Shown in pieces: positions 35,907-44,305 of a stretch of 64,000 bases of DNA. Both the position numbers and the translations under genes were made by a program. Where the stretch lies: assembly GCA_036388675.1 (NCBI GenBank), contig DASVRI010000030.1, forward strand, positions 1 through 64,000. Direction: 5' to 3'. The notes beneath the pieces were generated by a model. It saw only the letters and a program-made list of their open reading frames with translations. It had not been told where the DNA came from and did not search any database. The stretch is from DASVUS01 sp036388675 (lineage in GTDB: Bacteria > Armatimonadota > Abditibacteriia > Abditibacteriales > Abditibacteriaceae). Positions within the stretch are counted from its first letter, which is position 1. Each line of letters opens with the position of its first letter.

Positions 35907-36670
35907 GCGCGCGAAGAAGCGGCGTCCGGCAGGTCATCGAGCGTTTGTTCATCGAGTACTCGCAAGATGTCGTGCAGTGTGGAAAGGTGAACGACATGCT
36001 CGCTGGCGCTGTGCGTTTCGCCCGAAGCCAGGTCGCGGCTGTCGCGCACCAGCCACAACGGCGTCATGCCCGCAGCGCGCGACGGCACGACGTCTTTTTC
36101 GTAGTGATCGCCGATGTAGAAGCAATCACGCGCCGTGAGTTGCGGCACGGTGCGGCGCGCTTCCTGCAGACCGTGCGCGAAAAAGCGGGGTGAGGGCTTT
36201 TCTTCGCCAAACGTCGCAGACGACAGCACAAAGTGGAAGTACTCGCTCAGACCAAGGTCATCGAAGATTTGCGGCAGTTGGTAGTCCCAGTTAGAAAGTA
36301 CGCCCATCGGCACGCCGCGCGTCTGCAACTCTTGCAGCACTGAGCGCGTTTCGGCAAACGTTTGAAAGACGATGGCTTCGCTCAGAACATCGAGTACTTG
36401 CTGTGGCTCCAGCGGCACTTCGTGGCCTTGTTCACGCACCGCATCGCCGATGATTTGCGCGCATTCGTTGCGCAGTTGGAGCCAGCTCGCTTCATCGCGG
36501 GCGCATACGGCGTGCTTGATGTAGTGGCGCATTTCGCGGTGCGCGGCGCGCGTTACAATGTCAAGGGGCAAATTGACGCCGCGCATGGCGAAGCCGCGCT
36601 GCAAACGTCCGTAAAAATCATCGAGTTCAGCAAGAGTGCCGTAGGCATCAAAGATCAAAAATGGCTGCAC
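35903..36670 (-). CDS. HAD-superfamily hydrolase
   Basis: A 255-aa protein. HAD motifs: FDAYGTLAE (motif I, with Ala between the Asp and Tyr-Gly-Thr; the second catalytic Asp of the usual DxD is replaced by Tyr), VLSNWDYQL (motif II), EKPSPRFF (motif III Lys) and FYIGDHYEKDVVPSRAAGM (motif IV). It is similar to REG-2/HDHD3-like phosphatases. The GTG start is preceded by TACACT at exactly 6 nt and no ribosome site, so a leaderless message is likely. It is co-transcribed with the TauE/SafE exporter. Confidence 0.88.
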   Translation of the reverse strand: MQPFLIFDAYGTLAELDDFYGRLQRGFAMRGVNLPLDIVTRAAHREMRHYIKHAVCARDEASWLQLRNECAQIIGDAVREQGHEVPLEPQQVLDVLSEAIVFQTFAETRSVLQELQTRGVPMGVLSNWDYQLPQIFDDLGLSEYFHFVLSSATFGEEKPSPRFFAHGLQEARRTVPQLTARDCFYIGDHYEKDVVPSRAAGMTPLWLVRDSRDLASGETHSASEHVVHLSTLHDILRVLDEQTLDDLPDAASSRA

Positions 36671-36676
36671 AACAGC

Positions 36677-36682
36677 AGTGTA
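36677..36682 (-). promoter_or_regulatory. -10 box (TACACT) of the HAD-hydrolase operon
   Basis: TACACT, then GCTGTT, then GTG: a 6-nt spacing, the leaderless layout. Confidence 0.5.
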
Positions 36683-36714
36683 GCAATTTACAGTTCAACA
36701 AGAAGCTATCTTGC

Positions 36715-36790
36715 AAGCAGAACCCGGAACGTGAGTGACGGGCTTGTTACGCCTCATGCAAACCCGTCACTCACGTTCCGGGTTCTGCTT
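36715..36790. repeat. Long perfect inverted repeat (REP-like hairpin, copy 2)
   Basis: 28-bp perfect arms beginning AAGCAGAACCCGGAACGTGAG with a 20-nt loop, between the HAD gene and ppk. The core matches the hairpin at 4949-5014 with compensated differences on both arms, which argues for selection on base pairing or for mobility. Confidence 0.8.
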
Positions 36791-36863
36791 GGAGAGTCAT
36801 GTGTTGTCCTATTTTGCGGCAATTTAACACTTTGTCGATGCGCGAAAGGTATCCTTAAAGTGT

Positions 36864-39506
36864 ATGCGTAAAACCAAATTGGCACCCGCACAAAACAAGA
36901 AGACCATCACGCGCGACCTCGATAGTCCCGCGTTGCTTTTTAATCGTGAGCTGTCGTGGCTCGACTTCAACGCACGAGTACTCGAAGAAGCGCTGGATAG
37001 CACCAATCCCGTGTTTGAGCGTTTGAAGTTTCTCACCATCTTTTCGTCCAATCTCGATGAGTTCTTCGAGATTCGCGTGGCCGGTTTGCAGCAGCAAGCC
37101 GAAGCGCATCCCGGTCGCACCGGCCCGGATGGATTGACCGCGCAGCAAACCCTGGAAGCTATTGCCGACCGCGTGCGGCACATGGTGAAAGAGCAATATC
37201 GCTGCTATCGCGAAAACGTGGTGCCGGAGCTTTCGGCAGCCGGCATCGATTTGCACACCGTGGAGGATCTCAGCCCCAAAGGTCGCGCCTGGGTGCAAAA
37301 CTATTTTCGGGGCGAAGTCTTTCCCGTCCTCACACCACTGGCGATTGACCCGGCACACCCGTTTCCGCAGTTGCTCAACAAAAGCCTGAACCTGGCGGTG
37401 GTGCTGGCAATTCCCGATACGCCCGGCCAACTTGACGGCATGAAACCCGATGAATCGCACGAAGACACCCGCTTTGGAGTGGTGCAGGTGCCACGCGTTT
37501 TGCCGCGTTTGGTGGCATTGCCGCCTGAAGCGTGTCCGGCAGGTCGGCGCGTGTATGTCTTTTTATCATCCGTCATTTCCGAATATATCGGCGACCTGTT
37601 TCCCGGCCTTGAAGTGCATGGTTGCTACGCTTTTCGCGTCACACGCAACTCCGAGTTGTATCTCGATGAAGACGAAGCCGATAACCTGCTCGAAGCGATG
37701 CGCGAGCAGTTGCAGCAACGGCGTCGTGGCGATGCCGTGCGTCTCGAAGTGCAAAAAGGCTGTGATCCGGCTGTGGTTGAAATGCTGCTCAATACCTTTG
37801 AGTTGGAGCCAATTGATCTTTTTGAAGTCGATGGCCCGGTCAACCTGCCGCGCTTGATGACGGTGTATTCCAACGAAAAACGGCCCGATCTTAAAGACCC
37901 GCCGTTTACGACCGCCAAGCCGCGCGCCCTGCGCAACATCGAATCGGCGGATGAGTTTTTTGCTGCGTTGCGTCATGAAGACATCTTGCTGCATCATCCC
38001 TATGATAGTTTCAGCAGCGTAACCGATTTTGTGTCGCGCGCCGCTGAAGACCCGCATACGCTGGCCATCAAACAAACGCTATATCGCACATCGGGCGACT
38101 CGCCCATTGTGCAGGCTCTTGTGCGCGCGGCGGAAAACGGCAAGCAGGTCACGGCCTTAGTCGAGCTGAAGGCGCGCTTCGATGAAGAAAATAACATTCG
38201 CTGGGCGCGCCGCATGGAAGAAGCCGGCGTTCATGTTTTATATGGCCTGGTCGGATTGAAAACGCACTGCAAAATGGCGCTGGTCGTGCGTCGCGAAGGC
38301 GCGGAGATGCGGCGCTACGTGCATGTGGGAACCGGCAACTACAATCAGGTAACGGCGCGGCTTTACACCGATGTGGGATTGTTAACGGCGCGCCCCGAAA
38401 TCGGTGAAGACGCGGCCAAAATTTTTAACCTGCTCACCGGCATGAGCCAGTTTCCCGGTCTGGAAAAGCTGCGCATGGCGCCATTTGGCTTGCACGATGA
38501 ATTTCGCACTTTGGTCGAGCGCGAAGCGGAGCACGCTCGCAAACACAAAGGCAAAGCGAGTACTCGTAAGCCCGGTGCTCCGGCGCGCATCATCGCGCAG
38601 ATGAACTCGCTGGTCGACCCTGACATAATTAAAGCGTTGTATCGCGCTTCGCAGGCCGGCGTGCAGATCGACCTCATTGTGCGTGGCATTTGCTGCTTGC
38701 GTCCCGGTGTTCCCGGCGTGAGCGACAACATTCGCGTGCGTTCCATCATCGACCGCTTTCTGGAACACCCGCGCATCTACTATTTCGCCAACAACGGCGA
38801 TGAAGTAATTTATTGCGGCTCCGCCGACTGGATGCCGCGCAACTTTTTCCGGCGCATTGAAGTGGTGTTTCCCGTTGAGGACGAGCGACTCAAAGCACGG
38901 CTGCGCGATGAAATCCTGGCGGCCTCCCTGCACGATAACGTCAAAGCGCGCCTGATCCAGCCCGACGGCACGCATGTGCGCATCAAGCGTGCACCCAATG
39001 AGCCGGCGCTGCGCTCACAAAAGTGGTTGTTGGAACGCGCCAGGCGTGGCGACTCAGGCGCAGCGGATTTGATGGACAGCCGTCCGATGGCTGCGCCGGT
39101 TACGCCTTCGCAGGCCAACGGCGACGCGGGCACGCCGCGCACTCTGCCGGGAATCTTCGAGATGACGCCACGCACGGCGCCACACGTCATCCCGCCGATT
39201 TCTACCGATGGACGCGCCGGCACCATGGGCGACCCGGTTTTGCAATCGGCAGCATTGGAATGGGAAGCGACCGAGCAGCGCGACCGGGAATTGCAACGCG
39301 AAGACAGCGAGCGCCGTGTCACAACTGTGGTGAGCGATGAAGACGCGGCATCGTCACTGGGCGCCTTTCCAAATGCGCCTGATAATGGCAACGACGTTGA
39401 CGCAGCAGTTGCAACATCATTAAAATCTACGAGCAAGCCCATTGCACGCGGCGCGAAACAAAAAACGAGTACTCGTAAAACATCGCGGCGCGGCAACGCT
39501 TCGTAG
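36864..39506 (+). CDS. ppk1: Polyphosphate kinase 1
   Basis: An 880-aa enzyme of which about 720 aa are the family core: PALLFNRELSWLDFNARVLEEA, FLTIFSSNLDEFFEIRVAGL, HPYDSFSSVTDFVSRAAEDP, IKQTLYRTSGDSPIVQAL, ELKARFDEENNIRWAR, VGLKTHCKMALV with the phosphorylated His468, VHVGTGNYNQVTARLYTDVGLLT and RIYYFANNGDEVIYCGSADWMPRN. It polymerises ATP gamma-phosphate into polyphosphate. The C-terminal 150 residues are low complexity, charged and Thr/Ala-rich (ending KQKTSTRKTSRRGNAS), which is unusual. A TATCCT lies 8 nt before the ATG. Confidence 0.96.
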   Translation: MRKTKLAPAQNKKTITRDLDSPALLFNRELSWLDFNARVLEEALDSTNPVFERLKFLTIFSSNLDEFFEIRVAGLQQQAEAHPGRTGPDGLTAQQTLEAIADRVRHMVKEQYRCYRENVVPELSAAGIDLHTVEDLSPKGRAWVQNYFRGEVFPVLTPLAIDPAHPFPQLLNKSLNLAVVLAIPDTPGQLDGMKPDESHEDTRFGVVQVPRVLPRLVALPPEACPAGRRVYVFLSSVISEYIGDLFPGLEVHGCYAFRVTRNSELYLDEDEADNLLEAMREQLQQRRRGDAVRLEVQKGCDPAVVEMLLNTFELEPIDLFEVDGPVNLPRLMTVYSNEKRPDLKDPPFTTAKPRALRNIESADEFFAALRHEDILLHHPYDSFSSVTDFVSRAAEDPHTLAIKQTLYRTSGDSPIVQALVRAAENGKQVTALVELKARFDEENNIRWARRMEEAGVHVLYGLVGLKTHCKMALVVRREGAEMRRYVHVGTGNYNQVTARLYTDVGLLTARPEIGEDAAKIFNLLTGMSQFPGLEKLRMAPFGLHDEFRTLVEREAEHARKHKGKASTRKPGAPARIIAQMNSLVDPDIIKALYRASQAGVQIDLIVRGICCLRPGVPGVSDNIRVRSIIDRFLEHPRIYYFANNGDEVIYCGSADWMPRNFFRRIEVVFPVEDERLKARLRDEILAASLHDNVKARLIQPDGTHVRIKRAPNEPALRSQKWLLERARRGDSGAADLMDSRPMAAPVTPSQANGDAGTPRTLPGIFEMTPRTAPHVIPPISTDGRAGTMGDPVLQSAALEWEATEQRDRELQREDSERRVTTVVSDEDAASSLGAFPNAPDNGNDVDAAVATSLKSTSKPIARGAKQKTSTRKTSRRGNAS

Positions 39507-39606
39507 CACTGATGCTTCGTAGCACTGATGCTGCGCAGCACTAATGTGCAGCACTAATGTTTGGTAAGCGCAGCTTCATCAGCAACTTCGTAAAGGAACT
39601 CCTCTT

Positions 39607-40686
39607 ATGACAAGGCATTTCGTGTCGGTCGATGTCGGCGGCACCAAAATTCTGGCGTGTGTCGTCACTGAAAGTGGTAAGATCGTGGTGCGTCAGAAAG
39701 AGAAGACCGACCGCCGCTCCAAGAAGCGCCTTGTCGAGCAAACCCAGGAAGTCATCAGCAGCGTCATTCGCACCGCCAACCTCAACCGGGGCGATATTTC
39801 CGGCCTGGCCCTTGGCGTGCCCGGCGTGGTCGATTCGGCGCGCGGCCATGTGGTCATTACGCCGAACGCACCACTTTCGGATACGCCGCTTGGGCCGTTG
39901 ATGCACGATTGTTTCAATGTGCCGGTTGTCATCGGCAATGATGTCAACTTCGGAGTACTCGGTGAGCAGTGGCGCGGTGCAGCGCGGCGTGCGGAATCGG
40001 CCTTTGGCATCTTCGTCGGCACCGGCATCGGCGGTGGATTGATTCTTGACGGCAAATTGATCGAAGGCTTTCGTGGCCTCAGCGGCGAGATAGGCCACTT
40101 GATGGTGCCGCTGGGCGCCGATGAAATCGCCGGCATGTTGACGCGCAAGCATCTGTTTCTGGAAGACCTTTGCTCGCGCACGGCGATTGAAAATCAGTTG
40201 CGCCACGCCATTGAGAAAGAAGGCAAGAAATCGCTGCTGACCGAAATCGTGGGAGACAAGAAACTGGAGCGCATTCGCTCGGGTGCGTTGCGCGATGCCC
40301 TGCGCCGCAAAGACCCGCTCGTTACCGATGTGATGCGTCGTGCCTCTTATTTACTGGGCCTTGCAACGGCATCTGTGCTGCACGTCGTCGACCCTGAAGT
40401 GATTATCTTCGGCGGCGGTGTTATCGAAGCGTGTGGCGATTTCATGCTGCCGCTGATTGAAAAAACCGCGCACAAAGTCGCGATGCCGGGAACGGGCCAG
40501 CCATTGCAAATCGTGCGCTCGGAACTGGGCGATAACGCCATTGTGCTGGGCGGCGTGGCGCTGTTACGCAGTCGAGTACTCGATGGTGCCAACCCGGCGC
40601 CCAACATGGTTTCAATGCCGAAAACCAAGCCACTATCCCGCCCGCGCGTTCAGGTCGACAAACCATTGAAGGCCGCTAAAAAGTAA
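39607..40686 (+). CDS. ROK-family sugar kinase or regulator
   Basis: 359 aa. The ROK fold is shown by HFVSVDVGGTKILACVV (phosphate-1), LALGVPGVVDSARGHVVITPN, VIGNDVNFGVLGEQWRGAAR, GIFVGTGIGGGLILDGKLIEG and SGEIGHLMV. A glucokinase role is possible. The usual CGCGxxGCxE zinc motif after GEIGH is absent, replaced by LTRKHLFLEDLCSRTAIE. No helix-turn-helix is attached. About 40 residues at the end are Pro/Lys-rich. GTAAAGGA upstream of the ATG is a fair ribosome site. Just before the gene, short GTAGCACTGATGC-type direct repeats fill 39505-39560. Confidence 0.87.
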   Translation: MTRHFVSVDVGGTKILACVVTESGKIVVRQKEKTDRRSKKRLVEQTQEVISSVIRTANLNRGDISGLALGVPGVVDSARGHVVITPNAPLSDTPLGPLMHDCFNVPVVIGNDVNFGVLGEQWRGAARRAESAFGIFVGTGIGGGLILDGKLIEGFRGLSGEIGHLMVPLGADEIAGMLTRKHLFLEDLCSRTAIENQLRHAIEKEGKKSLLTEIVGDKKLERIRSGALRDALRRKDPLVTDVMRRASYLLGLATASVLHVVDPEVIIFGGGVIEACGDFMLPLIEKTAHKVAMPGTGQPLQIVRSELGDNAIVLGGVALLRSRVLDGANPAPNMVSMPKTKPLSRPRVQVDKPLKAAKK

Positions 40687-40763
40687 CCTCGCGACACTGC
40701 AAACAAGCCTCTCCTTGGACGAACTCCTTCCGAACCGCACGGTGGCAAAGCGGCTCTCAGCAG

Positions 40764-40912
40764 CTATGGCACTTAACGAACGATAGGCTACACGTTGTCA
40801 TTCCGAGCCTGCGAGGAATCTTTATGTGATGCAACTAAGATTCCTCACCGGCTCGGAATGACACGGAGTCGAACTCCTGTACGTGTGGCTCATCGTTCGT
40901 TAAGTGCCATAG
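40764..40912. mobile_element. MITE-like element with CTATGGCACTTAACGAACGAT terminal repeats
   Basis: 149 bp between the ROK gene and the NHL-repeat gene. Terminal inverted repeats CTATGGCACTTAACGAACGAT are perfect over 21 bp and continue imperfectly to ACGT. Nested inside is a second inverted repeat of the GTCATTCCGAGCC...GAGGAATCTT type. No coding capacity. It may also act as a transcript end for the convergent genes. Confidence 0.75.
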
Positions 40913-40928
40913 TTACTCAGTGCAAAAT

Positions 40929-43034
40929 TCAGCTAACAGTGCGCGCTTTAACTTCGCCACCGCTTGTGATCTCTAGTGGAACTGTCAGCTTTGAACTGCC
41001 GCCTTGTGCTAATTCGAAAGGCACGCGCACGCGCATCTGTCGCACTAAACATGCGCCCTGGTCATCGGTGCAGTAGAAGACCGTGGTGTTAACGATGGCG
41101 CTGCCTTGTCCGCTGATTTTGGTGCTAATGGGCACAACCAGGGGCAGCTTGAAATCTTTGGTTGGAATTGTGGTCTTCGATAACGTGACGCCATTGCCTT
41201 CCACGCGCGCGGTGAAGCGTTGCGGCGATTCTTTGTTCAAGTGGTGCCGGGCTGGCAGTTTGACATCGAGAACAAGTTGTCCTTGCGTGTTTGGAGCGAG
41301 CTTGGCTAACGCCAGTGTAATCGTGCCTTCGTCTGGATTCACGGCGCGCAGCGGGCGCGATGGTTCCGCCGGTGCGGGTTGCGGCACGTTTTTCAATTGC
41401 AGTGTCGAAACTTGCTTGCTGTTCAAGTCGATGACGCGGATCGCGTGGTTATTGGTGTCGGCCACGAAGAGCCTGGTTCCGGCCAGGCTCAGTCCGCCCG
41501 GTTCATAGAACTGCGCTGCGCGGGCCGGGCCGTCTTGATGGCCGCCGCCTTTACCCGTGAGAGTTTCGATTGAATTATTTTGCAGGTCGATGGCTTTGAT
41601 TTTGTGGTTGTAGGTGTCGGCGACATAAACGCGGCCCGCCGAGTACTCAACACCCAGCGGATGCTGCAAACGAACACCCGTGCCGCTGCCATCGACATCA
41701 CCGAAATCGAACAGATTCGGCCCTGCGCCGCCCCCGGCCAGAGTCCTCACCCGTGCGCTGCGGGCTTCTTGTGTTTGCAAATCGACGGTACGCACTGAAC
41801 TTGATTCGCTGTCGGCGAAGAACAGCTTCTGCCCGTCAGTGGCCAGATCGGAAGGCTGTGCCAGAGCAGCACTTTGCAAGCTGCCGTCGATGCGCGCTTC
41901 TTGTCCTGAACCGGCGTATGGGCCGACGCGACGGGTCTTCAGATTCATGGCCCAAATCTGGTGCGGCCCGGCCATCGCGATATACAGCGTATCGCCGAGT
42001 TGCTCCACATCCCACGGCGAAGCGAGTTGCGCTCCGGTTCCCACTCCTCCGGTGCTGCGCCAGGGAGCCTGCTGGCCGGTGCCGGCCAGCGTTGTGACGG
42101 TGCCTTTGTTCAGATCAAGCGCGCGAATGGCATGGTTTTCCGTATCGGCGACATAGAGAACGCTCTTATTGGCACCAAGCGCCATGCCTTGCGGGCTGCG
42201 AAATGTCGCCAGGTCAAAAGCTCCGTCCTGGAGGCCCATTTCGCCACTGCCTGCTACGGCTTTGACATTTCCGTTCAAGTCGCTGATGACAATGCGATTA
42301 TGGTTTGTATCGGCAATAAAGAGCCGGTTCGAAGCGGCGTCCGCCAGCACTTTGCCGGGATAACGCAGCGGCGTGGCAGCTACTCTGGCGGCTTCGAGAG
42401 CGAACTTGACGGGTGTGACATTCAGCTTGCCCGATTGGCGGAACTGTTTGGCGACACGGCTGATTGTGCTATCGAGTACTCCAAAATTGCCTTCGCCCGC
42501 GACTTGCCCCACGACATTGCCCGCCGGGTCAATAAGGACAAACGTCGGCCAGGCATTAACGCCGAAGGAATTCCACACGCGCATGTCGCGATCGACTAAA
42601 ACCGGATGCTCGATGTTGTAACGCATAACTGCGTTGCGGATGTTGCCGCCCTCGCCTTCGTTGGCGAACTTGGCGGAATGCACGCCGATGACCACAAGTT
42701 CGTTGGGATACTTACGCTCCAATTTCTTCAGGTCGGGCAGGATGTGCATGCAGTTGATGCAGCCGTAAGTCCAGAAATCGAGCAGCACAATCTTGCCACG
42801 CAACGCGCGCAGGGACAGCGGTTTTTCTGTGTTGATCCATGTAAAGCCGGAGGGGAATTCCGGTGCGTTGACCGCAGAGGAAAGTTCAACTGGAGCAATA
42901 GGTTCTGCTACGTTGGAGTCTGTTTTGAGTTGTTGTGGAGCCTTGCGCTGCGTTCCTACCACGACTGCGATAATCAGAGCAAAAGTGAGTGCGGCAGAAA
43001 CGGCAATATTGGAACGTCCGAGCCAATGGTGCAT
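40929..43034 (-). CDS. NHLRC2-like thioredoxin-NHL repeat protein
   Basis: About 701 aa. An N-terminal membrane anchor (IAVSAALTFALIIAVVVG) is followed by a TlpA/thioredoxin-like domain with the redox motif TYGCINCMHILPDL and the cis-Pro stretch NAWPTFVLID. About six NHL beta-propeller repeats follow (VLADAASNRLFIADTNHNRIVI, GVEYSAGRVYVADTYNHKIKAIDL, RLFVADTNNHAIRVIDL), then a C-terminal beta-sandwich of about 130 residues. The order and the CINC site match NHLRC2 proteins of animals and bacteria, whose substrate is unknown. A periplasmic thiol-disulfide role is inferred. The ATG at 43034 is read from GGAG supplied by a GAGTACTC copy; the longer in-frame N-terminus is not convincing. Confidence 0.9.
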   Translation of the reverse strand: MHHWLGRSNIAVSAALTFALIIAVVVGTQRKAPQQLKTDSNVAEPIAPVELSSAVNAPEFPSGFTWINTEKPLSLRALRGKIVLLDFWTYGCINCMHILPDLKKLERKYPNELVVIGVHSAKFANEGEGGNIRNAVMRYNIEHPVLVDRDMRVWNSFGVNAWPTFVLIDPAGNVVGQVAGEGNFGVLDSTISRVAKQFRQSGKLNVTPVKFALEAARVAATPLRYPGKVLADAASNRLFIADTNHNRIVISDLNGNVKAVAGSGEMGLQDGAFDLATFRSPQGMALGANKSVLYVADTENHAIRALDLNKGTVTTLAGTGQQAPWRSTGGVGTGAQLASPWDVEQLGDTLYIAMAGPHQIWAMNLKTRRVGPYAGSGQEARIDGSLQSAALAQPSDLATDGQKLFFADSESSSVRTVDLQTQEARSARVRTLAGGGAGPNLFDFGDVDGSGTGVRLQHPLGVEYSAGRVYVADTYNHKIKAIDLQNNSIETLTGKGGGHQDGPARAAQFYEPGGLSLAGTRLFVADTNNHAIRVIDLNSKQVSTLQLKNVPQPAPAEPSRPLRAVNPDEGTITLALAKLAPNTQGQLVLDVKLPARHHLNKESPQRFTARVEGNGVTLSKTTIPTKDFKLPLVVPISTKISGQGSAIVNTTVFYCTDDQGACLVRQMRVRVPFELAQGGSSKLTVPLEITSGGEVKARTVS

Positions 43035-43143
43035 GAGTACTCCATGAAGATGTGCTGTTGCAAAGCACGAAGTAAAACGCCACGCGTTCCCACGTGGCGT
43101 TTTACGTTCATAGAGTTGTAGGCAATGCGGATGAACGGTTGTG

Positions 43144-44034
43144 CTACTTCGAATCGATTTCGTTGACCACGTCGGCCAGTTCCGGCATGTTGCGCCAGCT
43201 ATGCTCCGCAACAAAGCCGATCAGTTCTTCGGCGCGGCTCAGGTTGTAGGGCGTATCGTGCGGGCCACTGGTATCGGCAAACTCGGCCAGAGTCGGGTAA
43301 TGACGGCGAATCAAGTCGGGCACGTTGTAGGGTGTAAAGGCATCGCGCGCCGAAATGATAATCTTGTGACTGCCTTCCACCGGCGCTTCGACCGCAAGGC
43401 GAAAAGCGCGTGCCGTATCGCGCACATCAATGTAGCTCCAGAATTCGGGTGAGCGCCGCTCGTGGTTGTTCATCAAGTGGCGGCGGCGCCAGTGTACGTG
43501 TTCGCCATCAAGCTTGATGACCAGCGTCAGCCGCAGCGAAATTGTCGTCATGCCGGTGCGGCGCGAGTAGGCGGCGGCAGTTTGCTCGTTGAGAACTTTA
43601 GACAGGCCATACAAATCTTGCGGCAGGTCGGGATGGTTTTCGTCAACCGGAAAGTATTGCGGATCGACCTGGTGAGTGGGGAAGACAAATCCAAAAGCGC
43701 AGCACGATGAAGCCAGCGCTACGCGCTTGATGCCGTGCGCCATGGCGGCGTCCAGCACATACTGCGTCCCGACCACATTGATGTTGAACAGCACATCATC
43801 CATGCGCCCCGGGTTGGGAATGGCCGCCAGATGCACGATGGAATCGCAACCTTCGGCGGCGCGTAGCATGGCCATGCGGTCGGTGACATCGGCATACTGC
43901 ATTTCGACGCGCCCGCGCAGGTCTTCCGGCAATGGTGTTTTGTCGGTGCCGCGCACCTCATAGCCGTGCTCTAAAAATTCGCGCGCCACGGCGGTGCCGA
44001 CGCGACCGCTGACGCCTGTAACGAGTACTCGCAT
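43144..44034 (-). CDS. NAD-dependent epimerase/dehydratase (extended SDR)
   Basis: 296 aa. Rossmann start VLVTGVSGRVGTAVAREFLEHGYEV (GxxGxxG variant), IVHLAAIPNPG, SSCCAFGF and the catalytic YGLSKVLNE (YxxxK). It resembles uronate dehydrogenase-like or UDP-sugar epimerase-like SDRs; the substrate is not decided by the sequence. The ATG has AAAGGAATAA upstream. Its first codons (M-R-V-L) are themselves encoded by a CGAGTACTC copy. No sugar-nucleotide genes are adjacent. Confidence 0.88.
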   Translation of the reverse strand: MRVLVTGVSGRVGTAVAREFLEHGYEVRGTDKTPLPEDLRGRVEMQYADVTDRMAMLRAAEGCDSIVHLAAIPNPGRMDDVLFNINVVGTQYVLDAAMAHGIKRVALASSCCAFGFVFPTHQVDPQYFPVDENHPDLPQDLYGLSKVLNEQTAAAYSRRTGMTTISLRLTLVIKLDGEHVHWRRRHLMNNHERRSPEFWSYIDVRDTARAFRLAVEAPVEGSHKIIISARDAFTPYNVPDLIRRHYPTLAEFADTSGPHDTPYNLSRAEELIGFVAEHSWRNMPELADVVNEIDSK

Positions 44035-44105
44035 TTATTCCTTTGCTGCTTAAGTCTTGATGAAACCCTCATACGTGGGCATATGCCGCACGCCTGGGGC
44101 AAAAA

Positions 44106-44138
44106 TGACCGGCACGAGTAAAGTACTCATGCCGGCAT
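44106..44138 (-). terminator. Intrinsic terminator of the ABC transporter operon with split GAGTA...TACTC
   Basis: Read leftward: GCCGGCATGAGTA, loop CTT, TACTCGTGCCGG, then TCATTTTTG. It lies about 170 nt past the substrate-binding protein gene. The inner stem is a GAGTACTC palindrome opened by the loop. Confidence 0.65.
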
Positions 44139-44305
44139 TTGGTTCGTAATGGAACGATCTGTCAGTTGGCAGTATAAACCAAAGTGTCGTGTTCAGCCTG
44201 TGCGGTACCGGTCGCTGATGCAAGGCTATACACGAAGCTTACACCCCTCGCTTGCAGCGACAGACGAAGTGCGGGTGATGTCCCGGCATTTAACCGCACC
44301 TGCTC

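Noticed and set aside
40855..40895. tRNA-like GAGTCGAACTCCTG stretch
   Set aside because: No cloverleaf, acceptor stem or anticodon arm can be drawn; it is the interior of the nested inverted repeat.
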